Origin: DYIU01 sp038326775
GTDB taxonomy: Bacteria; Actinomycetota; Geothermincolia; Fen-727; Anoxymicrobiaceae
DNA length: 64,000 nt
Reading direction: 5' to 3'
Assembly: GCA_038326775.1 (NCBI GenBank)
Contig: JBBQKJ010000003.1
Coordinates: 44,779 to 108,778, forward strand
In this document: piece by piece, positions 17,274 to 25,287 of the stretch
How the letters are laid out: every line of letters begins with the position of its first letter
How positions within the stretch are numbered: the stretch's first letter is position 1
Notes under the pieces: model-generated
Told to the model about the DNA's origin: nothing
The model's database searches: none
The model's input: only the letters and a program-made list of their open reading frames with translations
Made by a program: the position numbers and the translations under genes

Positions 17274-18046
17274 GCGTTGCTCCTTTCGGCGATGATCTCC
17301 CGGGCGATGGCGGCGTAGGCGGGCGCGCCCGAGCCGTCGCCCAGGCGTGCGAGCACGCGAGAGGTGAACGGGACCAGGAACTCCTCGAGGTAGCTTTCCA
17401 GGCGCTCCTGCGCGAAGGTGAAATCACCGTCGACGCCACGGTAGTTCGCCTCCAGCGCGCATGACATCTGGCGTCCCGACTCAGCCCAGGGCCCCACCAG
17501 CCCCTCGACGCGGCTGCCCTCGCTCATTTCCTCGAGCGGCAGCTCCATGGCGATACCGTGGCTGCCCGCGACCTGCGCGTAGGCTTCGAGGACGCCCTTG
17601 AGCTGGTTGAGCTTGACCGTTCCGTCGTGCGCCAGCCGCTCGCCCGCGATGATCGACACGGCGCCGACCGCCCGGGCGAACGGGATACGCGCGGCGTGCA
17701 GGTACATGTGGCAGGCGACGCATGTTGCCGAAAAGCCGTACCTGCTCTGAATCTCTCCGGCGAATCTTCCCGCGCAGGCGTGCCACCAGCGGGGTGAGCC
17801 GAGCAAGACGGTCTCGTCGGCGACCTTCACGCCGGGAAGGTCCTCCATCCGCTCGGAAAGAGACCGCGCGTTCGCAAGCACGACCTCCCAGTCGCCGAAT
17901 TCGGTACCTGTGTATGCCACGGTGGGCACTATCACGTCGAAGGAGCCTGATCTGGCCGCGGCGACCGCGGCCGCTATGCTGTCGCGGCCGGCGACCTCGG
18001 CGAGCGCCGCGCGGCCTTTGCCGATGGTCGAGCGGATTCTCTCCAC
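17270..18046 (-). CDS. PP-loop-like protein of unknown function
   Basis: 258 residues. The N-terminus has AGRDSIAAAVAAA, which resembles a PP-loop (SGGxDS) of ATP pyrophosphatases but lacks the first Ser-Gly-Gly triad. VPTVAYTGTEFGDWE would be the following strand and loop. A mid-protein motif CVACHMYLHAARIPFARA followed by IIAGERLAHDG and KLNQLKG suggests a substrate or metal site (CxxCH). Translationally coupled to apgM. It may activate a carboxylate or modify a nucleotide, but this is not shown. The gene is certain, the fold assignment moderate. Confidence 0.6.
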   Translation of the reverse strand: MERIRSTIGKGRAALAEVAGRDSIAAAVAAARSGSFDVIVPTVAYTGTEFGDWEVVLANARSLSERMEDLPGVKVADETVLLGSPRWWHACAGRFAGEIQSRYGFSATCVACHMYLHAARIPFARAVGAVSIIAGERLAHDGTVKLNQLKGVLEAYAQVAGSHGIAMELPLEEMSEGSRVEGLVGPWAESGRQMSCALEANYRGVDGDFTFAQERLESYLEEFLVPFTSRVLARLGDGSGAPAYAAIAREIIAERSNA

Positions 18047-18266
18047 CAGCCCCTCCTCGAAGCCGGTAATCCTTTCCGGTCTGGATAGAAGGATGTCACG
18101 GGCCGCGCTTTCGATAGCGCACCTCCGGGTCTGAAGCGGTCCCCCGGCAAATCAGCCTAATTATATGTCGGCGAGGCTCGAGGGCAAACCGGGGCGCTCG
18201 GTCGAGGGATCTGCACGATCGGGATGGCCCCGCATCGCCTTTCTGAAGGCAGCCCGAACGCCCGGC

Positions 18267-18275
18267 TGATATAAT
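18267..18275 (+). promoter_or_regulatory. extended -10 promoter of the lipoprotein gene
   Basis: TGATATAAT: a perfect TATAAT with the TGN extension, 63 bases before the TTG start at 18338. No -35 hexamer is evident, as is usual for extended -10 promoters. Confidence 0.55.
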
Positions 18276-18337
18276 AGGAGCGCCGGCATCCAGCCGGCAC
18301 GCCTATGATATGCGCCGGTTATCACTGGAGGGAACGG

Positions 18338-18796
18338 TTGGGTCACAGGGCCAGGGTATTAATGCCGCTGCTGCTGTCGCTACTGGCCCTCGGCGCCTGG
18401 GCCGGGTGCGGGGGCAAGACAGCTTCCTCGCCCCAGGGGTCGCAGCCCGCCGTGGAGGCGAGCGCCCCGAGTGACGAGAGCCTGGAGAAAGACCGGTTGT
18501 CCATAGTCGAAGCGGAGAGCAGGTCCGAGGAGGAGAAGAGCGCCGCCCGCGAAGCGCTCCGCTATGCCAAGGACGCCAACACCGGCTCCTTCTTCAAGGC
18601 GATAGAGATCGTAGTGGAGGACGGATGGGCGCGAGTGGCGGTTGAGCAAGGCGGTGTGCCCGCGGAGGAAGCGGTAGCTTACTCCGTGTTCCTGCGCAGG
18701 CAGGACGACGGAGCGTGGGAAGTGGCCGACTCCGGGAACTCGGTCTCCCCGGATCAGCTTTCCGGAGCCCCACCCGAGCTTTTCGAAGCCGACTGA
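18338..18796 (+). CDS. small secreted lipoprotein of unknown function
   Basis: 152 residues from the TTG at 18338, chosen because GGAGGGA lies 5 bases upstream; an in-frame ATG at 18305 lacks this. The signal peptide is a basic n-region (GHRARV), a hydrophobic core LMPLLLSLLALGAW and a lipobox ending AGC (Cys24), then a Ser/Gly-rich linker. The mature domain contains an acidic helix and a strand-rich end (AIEIVVEDGWARVAVEQGG, SVFLRRQDDGAWEVAD) reminiscent of small stalled-growth or NTF2-like domains. No family is assigned. Predicted anchored on the outer face of the cytoplasmic membrane. Confidence 0.75.
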   Translation: MGHRARVLMPLLLSLLALGAWAGCGGKTASSPQGSQPAVEASAPSDESLEKDRLSIVEAESRSEEEKSAAREALRYAKDANTGSFFKAIEIVVEDGWARVAVEQGGVPAEEAVAYSVFLRRQDDGAWEVADSGNSVSPDQLSGAPPELFEAD

Positions 18797-18821
18797 AACC
18801 GCCTGTTCGCCGGTATAAAGC

Positions 18822-18851
18822 TTGAGGGCGGACCGAAGAGCCCGCCCTCAA
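18822..18851. terminator. bidirectional hairpin between convergent genes
   Basis: TTGAGGGCGG and CCGCCCTCAA form a perfect 10-bp stem with a 10-base loop between the lipoprotein stop and the acyl-CoA dehydrogenase stop. Only short T runs (GCTTT on each side) follow, so efficiency is uncertain. Confidence 0.6.
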
Positions 18852-18874
18852 TACGCTTTCGTCGAATTGCTGTC

Positions 18875-20122
18875 TTACTTCAGTTTATCGCGGCCGAACC
18901 CGAGCACGTTCCTGGCGATGATCAGGGTCTGTATCTGGCCGGTCCCCTCGAAGATGTCGTTGATCTTCGCGTCGCGCATCCACTTCTCGAGGAGCAGCGA
19001 GCGAGAGTAACCGAGAGGCCCCATCAGCTCGACGCACTTCTGGGTTATCAGTGTGACCGCGAGGCCGGCCTTGGCCTTGGCCATGGACGCCTCGAGGCTG
19101 TTGCGGTCGCCGTTGTCCAGCATCCATACCGCCCGCCAGGTGAGGAGCCTCGCCGCCTTGAGGTTGGCCTCCATGTCCATGATGTCGCGCTCGATGGCGG
19201 TCATGCGGTTCGGGGCGATGGCGTAGCGAACCTCCAGGCCCTCGTCGGCGAGGACCTGCTTGAGTAAGTCGAGCGCCGCCCTGCCTACGCCGAGCGACAT
19301 CGCCGCTACCAGGGGCCTCGTCGCGTCGAATGTTGCCATGACGCCCTTAAAGCCCTTGTCACCGGCTTTCTTGGGATCCGCAACCTCCGCGCTTCCCAGG
19401 ATGTTACCTTCGGGGATGCGGCAGTCCATGAACGAGAGCGAGACGGTGTCAGAGCAGCGGATACCCAGCTTGTCCTCTATCTTGGTTATCTCCATGCCCG
19501 GGGTGCCGTGCTCGACAATGAACGGCTTGATGCCCGCGCGGCCCGCCTTGGCGTCGACGGTCGCCCACACCACGACGAACCCATCGGAGCTCTCGAGCGA
19601 GCTCTTGCCGCTGGTGACGAATATCTTCTCGCCGTTCAGCACCCACTCGCTGCCGTCCTTTGCCGCGGTGGTGCGGAGGTTGGCGGTATCGCTGCCGGCC
19701 TCCGGCTCGGTGATGGCCATAGCGCCCCAGACCGGTTTTTCGCCGGAGAAGCGGGCCAGGAACTGCTCTTTCTGCTCGGGCGTTCCGGTTGCCTGCACCG
19801 CAGCGCCGCCGAGCCCCTGCCCCGGGAACGCGAGCCCTATGCCGGCGTCGCCCCAGAATATCTCCTCGACCGTCACCGCGGTTGCCAGGTTGTTCTCGCG
19901 GCGCTTCTTCACGCCGCCTTCATCTTTCTTCTCGCCGCCGCCGCCCATGGAGCCGCCAACGCCGCCTTTCATGAAGCTGTGGACCATGGTTATGAGGTCC
20001 CAGGGCTTCTCGTGCTCTTCCTCGTCGTACTTTCTGGCCTGGGGGCGCATCGCCTGCTCGGCGAATCCCCTCAGCATCTTCTGCGTTGCCTTGAGTTTCG
20101 GTGAAAGTTCAAAATCTATCAT
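18875..20122 (-). CDS. acyl-CoA dehydrogenase with glycine/lysine-rich insertion
   Basis: 415-residue FAD enzyme that introduces the alpha,beta double bond in acyl-CoA. The FAD/substrate motifs WGAMAITEPEAGSDTANLRT, NGEKIFVTSGK and the C-terminal GPLGYSRSLLLEKWMRDAKI with EGTGQIQ are intact. Residues about 51-77 hold an unusual low-complexity insert (MKGGVGGSMGGGGEKKDEGG, then VKKRRE) in the N-terminal helical domain, where other members have a Pro/Gly-containing loop. Last gene of the fadD-acd-acd minus-strand operon, 12 bases after its paralogue. Confidence 0.92.
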   Translation of the reverse strand: MIDFELSPKLKATQKMLRGFAEQAMRPQARKYDEEEHEKPWDLITMVHSFMKGGVGGSMGGGGEKKDEGGVKKRRENNLATAVTVEEIFWGDAGIGLAFPGQGLGGAAVQATGTPEQKEQFLARFSGEKPVWGAMAITEPEAGSDTANLRTTAAKDGSEWVLNGEKIFVTSGKSSLESSDGFVVVWATVDAKAGRAGIKPFIVEHGTPGMEITKIEDKLGIRCSDTVSLSFMDCRIPEGNILGSAEVADPKKAGDKGFKGVMATFDATRPLVAAMSLGVGRAALDLLKQVLADEGLEVRYAIAPNRMTAIERDIMDMEANLKAARLLTWRAVWMLDNGDRNSLEASMAKAKAGLAVTLITQKCVELMGPLGYSRSLLLEKWMRDAKINDIFEGTGQIQTLIIARNVLGFGRDKLK

Positions 20123-20134
20123 TCAGGCTACCTC

Positions 20135-21244
20135 CTAAACCATTGCCATGCCTTCGAGGGTGGAGAACGCCCGGGCGTTGCGGAACCACAGCTCTGGCAT
20201 GTTGTCCCGCACGTACCCGTGGCCGCCCATGACCTGCACCGCACCGTCGCAAACCGTCATGCACTTCTCGGCGGCGTAGTTCTTGGCCAGCGCGGCGTCT
20301 TTGGCGAACTCCTCGCCCCGGTCGCACTTCCAGGCGGCCTCCCAGACCAGCATCCTGGTGGCGTCGGTCTCCATGAACATCTCGGCTATCATGAACGCTA
20401 TCGCCTGGCGCGAGCCGATGGGCTCGCCGAAAGCGATGCGATCCCTGGCGTAGTCCCTCGAGTGCTCTGCGGCGCGTCGCATCATGCCAACGGCCATCGC
20501 GGCGATCGCCAGGCGCGAACGGGACAACAGGTTGAGGAAATCGATGCCTCCCCTGCCGCCGACCTTCGCCTCGAGCGGTACGCGAGCGCCGGCGAGCGTC
20601 ACCTCGTACGTGGCGAGCGCCTTTAAACCCATGTTCTTCTCGCGTTCGCCTATCACGACATCCTTGGTGCCCCGGGGCACTATGAACGCGTCCACACCCG
20701 CGAAACCGGCGCCGGGATCGGTAGTCGCGAAGACCAGCAGGTTGTCGGACTGCGCGGCCAGGGGCACCAGGCACTTCCGGCCCGAGAGCAGGTACTCGTC
20801 GCCGTCGCGGACCGCCGAAGCGGTGAGCATGGACGGGCAGAACGAGTAGCGCGGTTCGACGAGCGCGGCGGCGGCGGCTTTGAACTCCTCGCCGCAGGCC
20901 GACGGGAGCAGGGCGTTCTTCTGCTCGTCGGTACCCTCCAGCAGGACGCTGTAGGCCATGACGGTCGGGGAGCAGATGTGCAGGGCGGTGGAAAGGTCAC
21001 CGCGGGCGAGCTCCTCGTAGGCGATGACCCCCGTCAGCGCGGACGGTCCCTCTCCGAAGCCACCGAACTCCTCCGGGACGCACGAGGCGATGATCTCGAG
21101 CTCCCACCCGGTCTTCACCAGGTCCGGCGACATATCACCGGATTCGTCCATCTCCCGCATCACCGGCTCGATCTGGTCCGTGGCGAAGCCGGCGATGGTC
21201 TCTTTCACCATTGCCTGCTCTTCGCTCAACTCGAAAGACAGCAT
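20135..21244 (-). CDS. acyl-CoA dehydrogenase
   Basis: 369 residues, close to the family norm. Helical N-terminal domain, then a middle beta domain (AAAAALVEPRYSF in place of the usual T-E-P-x-A-G-S-D motif, with YLLSGRKCLVPLA). The C-terminal four-helix domain contains FGEPIGSRQAIAFMIAEM and ends VMGGHGYVRDNMPELWFRNA. The altered FAD loop (no Gly-Ser-Asp) suggests a different substrate or flavin geometry from its neighbour. It presumably passes electrons to an electron-transferring flavoprotein, not seen here. Confidence 0.9.
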   Translation of the reverse strand: MLSFELSEEQAMVKETIAGFATDQIEPVMREMDESGDMSPDLVKTGWELEIIASCVPEEFGGFGEGPSALTGVIAYEELARGDLSTALHICSPTVMAYSVLLEGTDEQKNALLPSACGEEFKAAAAALVEPRYSFCPSMLTASAVRDGDEYLLSGRKCLVPLAAQSDNLLVFATTDPGAGFAGVDAFIVPRGTKDVVIGEREKNMGLKALATYEVTLAGARVPLEAKVGGRGGIDFLNLLSRSRLAIAAMAVGMMRRAAEHSRDYARDRIAFGEPIGSRQAIAFMIAEMFMETDATRMLVWEAAWKCDRGEEFAKDAALAKNYAAEKCMTVCDGAVQVMGGHGYVRDNMPELWFRNARAFSTLEGMAMV

Positions 21245-21259
21245 AGGCTTTTCCTCCCT

Positions 21260-22855
21260 TCAATTGGAGCCGTCGTCCTGGAAGATACCTTCGGCGATCA
21301 GCTGGGTACGAAGCTCCCTTTTCAATACCTTCAAAGTCATTGTCAGCGGCATCTCGTCGACAATCCTGACCACACGCGGCGATTTGTAGCCGGCGATGTG
21401 CTCCCTGCACCAGGCCAGCAGCTCCTCCTCGGTCGCGGAAACTCCCTCGCAGAGCTGGATCACCGCGACGGGCGCCTCGCGCTTCGTCGGGTGGGGCACG
21501 CCGATCAGGGCGACCTCCAGGACCTTTGGGTGCTGAAGTATCTCCTCTTCGACCTCACACGAGAACACCGAGTAGCCGCCGACCTTTATCACGTCCTTCT
21601 CCCTGTCCACGAAGTGGAGGAAGCCCAGCCGGTCCTTGAAACCCACGTCGCCCGTATGGAGCCAGCCGTACTTGAAAGCCTCGGCGGTTCGCTCATCGTC
21701 GCCCCAGTAACCCTTCATGACGCTGGGCCCCTTCACGACGAACTCGCCCACGTCGCCCGCCGGGAGCCTATTCCCGCCCTCGTCCATGACCCTGACCCTG
21801 ACGGTCGGTATCGGCCTGCCGACCGTACCCTTCTTCTTGAGGAACGGCAGGTTGACCGATATGAGCGAGGCGGTCTCGACCATTCCGTACCCCTCGATGA
21901 ACTTCCCACCGAAAGACTCGTACTGCTTTTTCTGGTCCTCGGGCATCGCGTCCGCGCCCGCCATCCAGTAGCGCATGTTGGACAGATCGTATTTCTCGGG
22001 GTGGAACTGCAGCATCACGTTGTACATGACGGGAACGCCCGTGTAGAGGGTGGCCTTGTACTTCTCGAGGTAATGAAGCGTCTTCTCCGGGTCGAAGAAC
22101 CTCTGGAGAAAACCGCTTGCTCCGGAATAGAAGCCTCCTATCACGTTCACGTCGAAGCCGAAGATATGGGCCAGGGGAAGAGCGGTGACGCCGAAATCCC
22201 TGGGTCCCAGCCGAAGAGTGAACACGGATATGCCGGTCGTGATTATCATGTTCCTGCTCGTGACCATCGCGCCTTTCGGGAAACCGGTGGTCCCGGATGT
22301 GTAGAATATCGCGGCGGTCTCCGCCCGCTCGAGGTCGACGGGCTCGACCCGGGCGCCCGTGTAACCTTCGCACAGCTCGTCCACCGACATGAAGCCCTCG
22401 GGCACTGTCTCCCTCGGCCCGATCATTATCCAGTGCTCGATCTCCGGCACGTTGGCCTTGTCCCTGATGTTCATTGCGAACAGCTCGGGCTCGGTCACGA
22501 GGACCTTCGCGCCGCAGTCGTTGACCATCTTCGCGATCTCCTCGGCCTTCAGCATGTAGTTGAACGGGACGAACACCGCGCCGAGGCGGGCCAGGGCGGT
22601 GAAGATGAGGCCGAGCTCTATCGTATTCGTCAGCACAACCGCGATGCGGTCTCCCCTTCGAACCCCCAGCTTGTCCCTCAGCACGGCGGCAATCACGTTG
22701 CAGGCCTGCAGAGACTCCTTGAAGCCGTAGACCTTCTTGTCGGGGTCCAGGCCAAGGTTCTCGTACCGCACGTCCTGCTCACAGCGGGCGAACGGCTTGT
22801 CCCCGAACTTCCTGGCAGCCCTGTCTATGAGGTTTGCGACGGTCAGTTTTGACAC
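21260..22855 (-). CDS. long-chain acyl-CoA synthetase (AMP-forming)
   Basis: 531 residues of the ANL adenylating family: fatty acid + ATP + CoA to acyl-CoA. The P-loop AAIFYTSGTTGFPKGAMVTS is near residue 180, A5-type motif EGYGMVETASL near 310, and the hinge region WLHTGDVGFKDRLGFLHFVD and REKDVIKVGGYSVFSCEVEE near 410-440. The C-terminal catalytic Lys is in TMTLKVLKREL. First gene of the three-gene operon, so it supplies the two acyl-CoA dehydrogenases downstream. Confidence 0.93.
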   Translation of the reverse strand: MSKLTVANLIDRAARKFGDKPFARCEQDVRYENLGLDPDKKVYGFKESLQACNVIAAVLRDKLGVRRGDRIAVVLTNTIELGLIFTALARLGAVFVPFNYMLKAEEIAKMVNDCGAKVLVTEPELFAMNIRDKANVPEIEHWIMIGPRETVPEGFMSVDELCEGYTGARVEPVDLERAETAAIFYTSGTTGFPKGAMVTSRNMIITTGISVFTLRLGPRDFGVTALPLAHIFGFDVNVIGGFYSGASGFLQRFFDPEKTLHYLEKYKATLYTGVPVMYNVMLQFHPEKYDLSNMRYWMAGADAMPEDQKKQYESFGGKFIEGYGMVETASLISVNLPFLKKKGTVGRPIPTVRVRVMDEGGNRLPAGDVGEFVVKGPSVMKGYWGDDERTAEAFKYGWLHTGDVGFKDRLGFLHFVDREKDVIKVGGYSVFSCEVEEEILQHPKVLEVALIGVPHPTKREAPVAVIQLCEGVSATEEELLAWCREHIAGYKSPRVVRIVDEMPLTMTLKVLKRELRTQLIAEGIFQDDGSN

Positions 22856-22896
22856 TTCTCACCCTCCGAGACCCGGTGGTTAAACGACCGCCATAT

Positions 22897-22925
22897 TATA
22901 TAACTGTTACGCGATGTTTTGACAA
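22897..22925 (-). promoter_or_regulatory. predicted promoter of the acyl-CoA ligase operon
   Basis: On the minus strand TTGTCA (22925-22920), a 17-base spacer and TATATA (22902-22897); a TATAAT overlaps two bases further on (22900-22895). It is about 42 bases upstream of the start. The rest of the gap up to 23154 shows no further feature. Confidence 0.65.
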
Positions 22926-23154
22926 CCGAGTCTAGTGGCGTTGAGCAGCGGTCGGTCAGACAAGCATGGCGAAGCCGAAGCCGTCTTCTGATGGCCGACG
23001 GGAGAGGAACTGGAGTTTTTTCTCGAACTCATTAGTGAGAGCAAGGCGTGTCCCGAGGGGCCCGAGCGGAACTTGCCGGGGCGTTTTGCCGTCCTTGAGT
23101 TCAAATGCGGGCGCAAGGACCGCGGGCCGGCCGGTTAGACAGAAGGGAGTGCTG

Positions 23155-23595
23155 ATGGGGAGAAGAAGAGCCCTCCGTTACGCGATAATCGCTGGCGCTG
23201 TCGTGTTGCTGCCACTGGTAAGCCTCACGGGTTGCGGCAGCAGGAAAGCCGGGCCCGCCACCGCCCCGGGCACCACTCCAGTCTTCCCGGATGCAAGCCG
23301 GCAGGGCGCTCAGGGCGGCGCGAAACCGCAGGTCCTGCTGTTCACCCAGCCCGGGTGAGCGTCGTGCGGCGACGCGAAGCTCCTGGTCGAGGGGCTCTTG
23401 AGCGGGATGGGGGGAAAAGTCGAGTACCGCGAGGTGGACATATCGACGGACCAGGCCGCAATGTTCAAGTACGGCGTGCAGAGCACTCCCAGCATCATCG
23501 TGCTCGACAGAAACGGAAGAACCCTCGATTTCTTCGCCGGTTTCCCCGACAGGGCGGAGCTCGAGTCCTCGCTCGATAAAGCGGCCTCACGATAA
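23155..23595 (+). CDS. thioredoxin-fold lipoprotein with in-frame TGA, probable selenoprotein (UxxC)
   Basis: Read through one TGA (23356-23358), this is a 146-residue exported redox protein. The start ATG 23155 follows AAGGGAGTG. Signal peptide RRRALRYAIIAGAVVLLPLV with lipobox LTGC (Cys27), then a linker and a thioredoxin domain: VLLFTQPG, TGA, ASCGDAKLLVEGL. The TGA falls at residue 68, exactly where the first cysteine of the CxxC redox motif belongs, giving UASC with Cys71 intact. The frame continues through VEYREVDIS and the cis-proline strand YGVQSTPSIIVLDRNGR to FPDRAELESSLDK, with no other defect. A hairpin with a GGUC loop follows the TGA (23378-23396). A Cys-to-stop mutation is the alternative. 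Confidence 0.78.
23378..23396 (+). promoter_or_regulatory. candidate bacterial SECIS element
   Basis: AGCTCC/GGGGCT (one G-U pair) form a 6-bp stem closing a 7-base loop TGGTCGA. The loop begins 26 bases after the TGA, in the range for bacterial SECIS elements, and contains GGUC as in the SelB-binding loop of E. coli fdhF. A second hairpin, GCGTCG/CGACGC (23359-23375), lies between the TGA and this one. Confidence 0.5.
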
Positions 23596-23928
23596 GCCGC
23601 TTCGTGGCCGTGTCCGCCGCTTTGCCGCCGTGGCCCGCGTCGGTGGTGACGTCGTGGGTTGTGCACCTCAATACCGTGAAACCATCGACCACGGTCTCGG
23701 AGGCAGCAGAGGATACAGTGTTGCCCGGCGATGTGAAGTTTTCGAACACCACCGGAGGGGACCGTGCAGGGTCACGACATCCTCGATCGTGCCGCAGGCA
23801 GGCACGACGTTGTCGAACCTCGGCGAGGCGACGTCCCCGGTGAGGCCGTTCTCCAGGGGGTCGGTGGTCATCCCGACGGGCCCACATGCACGCACGGACC
23901 GGCTGGTGCTAGACTCAACGGGGGGGGC
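23596..23928. other. 333-base gap, possibly decayed coding DNA
   Basis: No intact gene. Pieces with protein-like composition occur in different frames: on the minus strand ASPRFDNVVPACGTIEDVV and, after a frame change, FTSPGNTVSSAASETVVDGF; on the plus strand also VTTSSIVPQAGTTLSNLGEA. The strand cannot be decided. TGCTAGACT at 23907-23915 is an extended -10-like element just upstream of the next gene. Confidence 0.3.
23907..23915 (+). promoter_or_regulatory. possible extended -10 promoter of the M48-like peptidase gene
   Basis: TGCTAGACT, 14 bases before the ATG at 23929; nearly the same nonamer (TGATAGACT) precedes the gene at 60022. The run of seven G at 23921-23927 would serve as ribosome-binding site. 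Confidence 0.35.
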
Positions 23929-25101
23929 ATGGGCTTTGAGCCGAAGGTCCTCGAATCGATAACGATTTACCGGAAGAAGTCACGGCGCGCCCGGTCCCTG
24001 CTCATGTTTCCGTTCATCCTGGCGGTCTTTCTCGGGGTCGCCCTGCTGCTCGTTACACTCCTGGCGCGCGAGAGGATATCCGAGGTATTCGAGGTATCAA
24101 GCAACGGGGAAGCAGAATACTGGTTGACACAAACGGCTGTTTTCATAAAGTTCATCGCGGCGCTGTCGGCCCTCGCCCTGGTCGCTGGCCTTGGATACAA
24201 CCTCTATGCCACCTCCCGCTACGCGCGGGCCCGTTTTGCCCTCTTCGTCGAACAGCAGACGTCGGACTACGGGCCCACCGCGGCCGATAAGTTCATCGAA
24301 GCGCTCGGCGGAGCGGCCCTCGGGGCGGGGGTTGCCGTCCCAGGCCTGGTCATCCTGGATGATCCCGCCGCGAACGCCGTGGCTTTTGAGAGCGAAGAAG
24401 GCGTTTGGGGAGTGGGCGCCACCGCGGGACTGCTCGAGGCCGGCGTCTCTGTCGCCGAAGCGAACGCGATAATGGCGCACGAGCTGTCCCACCTCCTGAT
24501 CGGTGAAAACGTGAGGGCCCCCCGCGCCACCGACCTCGAATTCCAGCCGAGCCTCCTGCTTGTCATCTTCGGCACGCTCTGCGCCTCCTCCGTCCTGGCG
24601 GCGCCTGCGAACATAACCTATGTACTGTGCGAGGTCGCCTGCGCCCTTGCGGCGCTGGCAGTCCTGATGCTCTTTTATCGCTCCGAGACGTTCATCGTGA
24701 AGTTGTTGAACCTGGCGCACCAGCATGACGACATCCTGGCGGATTCCCTGGCGGCGAAGATAACCCGCGACCCTGCCGCTCTAAGAAGCGCGATAGTAAA
24801 GGTGGAGGCGCTTGCGGGCAGGACGGGCCGCGTGCCCGGCGGCACGATACTGTCCAGGTACCTGTTCGTGACGCCGCCGAGCCGGCCGGGAGACTACTAC
24901 AGGTTCACTACCCGGGTGGCAGGCGAGATCCTGGGCGGCAGGAAGCAGCCCCGGACCTGGTTGTTGTTCAGCAGGCCCGCCAACAGGGCTACCCGGAAGC
25001 TGCTCGAGGTCGAGTCGCGCATGACGGCCGAGAGGCTGATCAACATAGACCTGATCGAGCAAGGGCGCTGGCGCGCGCTGGAGGACTGGAGCAGAGACTG
25101 A
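23929..25101 (+). CDS. M48-family (HtpX/Ste24-like) membrane metallopeptidase, atypical
   Basis: 390 residues. Two N-terminal membrane segments (LLMFPFILAVFLGVALLLVT; FIKFIAALSALALVAGLGYN) precede a domain with the zinc motif MAHELSHLLIGENV (HExxH at 184-188). A further pair of hydrophobic segments (SLLLVIFGTLCASSVLA, VLCEVACALAALAVLMLF) follows. In M48 enzymes the third zinc ligand is the Glu of ExxAD; here the segment reads HDDILADSLAAKI, with Asp in that place. Activity is therefore uncertain. The C-terminal part is basic and cytoplasmic. The ATG follows a run of seven G. Probable role in membrane protein quality control. Confidence 0.72.
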   Translation: MGFEPKVLESITIYRKKSRRARSLLMFPFILAVFLGVALLLVTLLARERISEVFEVSSNGEAEYWLTQTAVFIKFIAALSALALVAGLGYNLYATSRYARARFALFVEQQTSDYGPTAADKFIEALGGAALGAGVAVPGLVILDDPAANAVAFESEEGVWGVGATAGLLEAGVSVAEANAIMAHELSHLLIGENVRAPRATDLEFQPSLLLVIFGTLCASSVLAAPANITYVLCEVACALAALAVLMLFYRSETFIVKLLNLAHQHDDILADSLAAKITRDPAALRSAIVKVEALAGRTGRVPGGTILSRYLFVTPPSRPGDYYRFTTRVAGEILGGRKQPRTWLLFSRPANRATRKLLEVESRMTAERLINIDLIEQGRWRALEDWSRD

Positions 25102-25153
25102 GCACCGCTCCTTTTGAAGAAGCCCGCCCCTTGCGCTAGAATAATGCGCACAT

Positions 25154-25227
25154 GGGGCCGTGGTCCAATGGGAAGATGCGTCCTTCGCGCGGACGAGATG
25201 GGGGTTCGATTCCCCCCGGCTCCACCA
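25154..25227 (+). tRNA. tRNA-Ala (anticodon CGC)
   Basis: The acceptor stem GGGGCCG/CGGCTCC includes the G3:U70 pair that identifies alanine tRNA. The anticodon stem CGTCC/GGACG holds the loop TTCGCGC (anticodon CGC, reads GCG). The T arm is GGGGG-TTCGATT-CCCCC, the discriminator is A, and CCA is encoded (25225-25227). The D stem is weak (G-U and C-A at its ends). Confidence 0.93.
25192..25211 (+). repeat. 20-bp direct repeat, copy 1 (inside tRNA-Ala)
   Basis: GACGAGATGGGGGTTCGATT, spanning the 3' anticodon stem to the T loop; identical to 25268-25287. Confidence 0.9.
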
Positions 25228-25267
25228 TGCCGAATGCCCACCAACAGCCGGCCGGCGCCTTCCGAGC

Positions 25268-25287
25268 GACGAGATGGGGGTTCGATT
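25268..25287 (+). repeat. 20-bp direct repeat, copy 2 (tRNA fragment downstream)
   Basis: Exact copy of 25192-25211, 76 bases further on and outside the tRNA. tRNA 3' fragments repeated nearby are typical scars of integrase attachment, but no integrase or element lies between (only 40 bases after the CCA). Its G run also acts as ribosome-binding site for the next frame. Confidence 0.8.

Noticed and set aside
23359..23375. First hairpin after the TGA as the SECIS
   Set aside because: Its loop is only 6 bases from the TGA, too close for the usual bacterial SECIS distance; the next hairpin fits better.
23604..23962. Several short frames on both strands between the selenoprotein candidate and the peptidase
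   Set aside because: None is complete or has a good start; at most decayed coding DNA.
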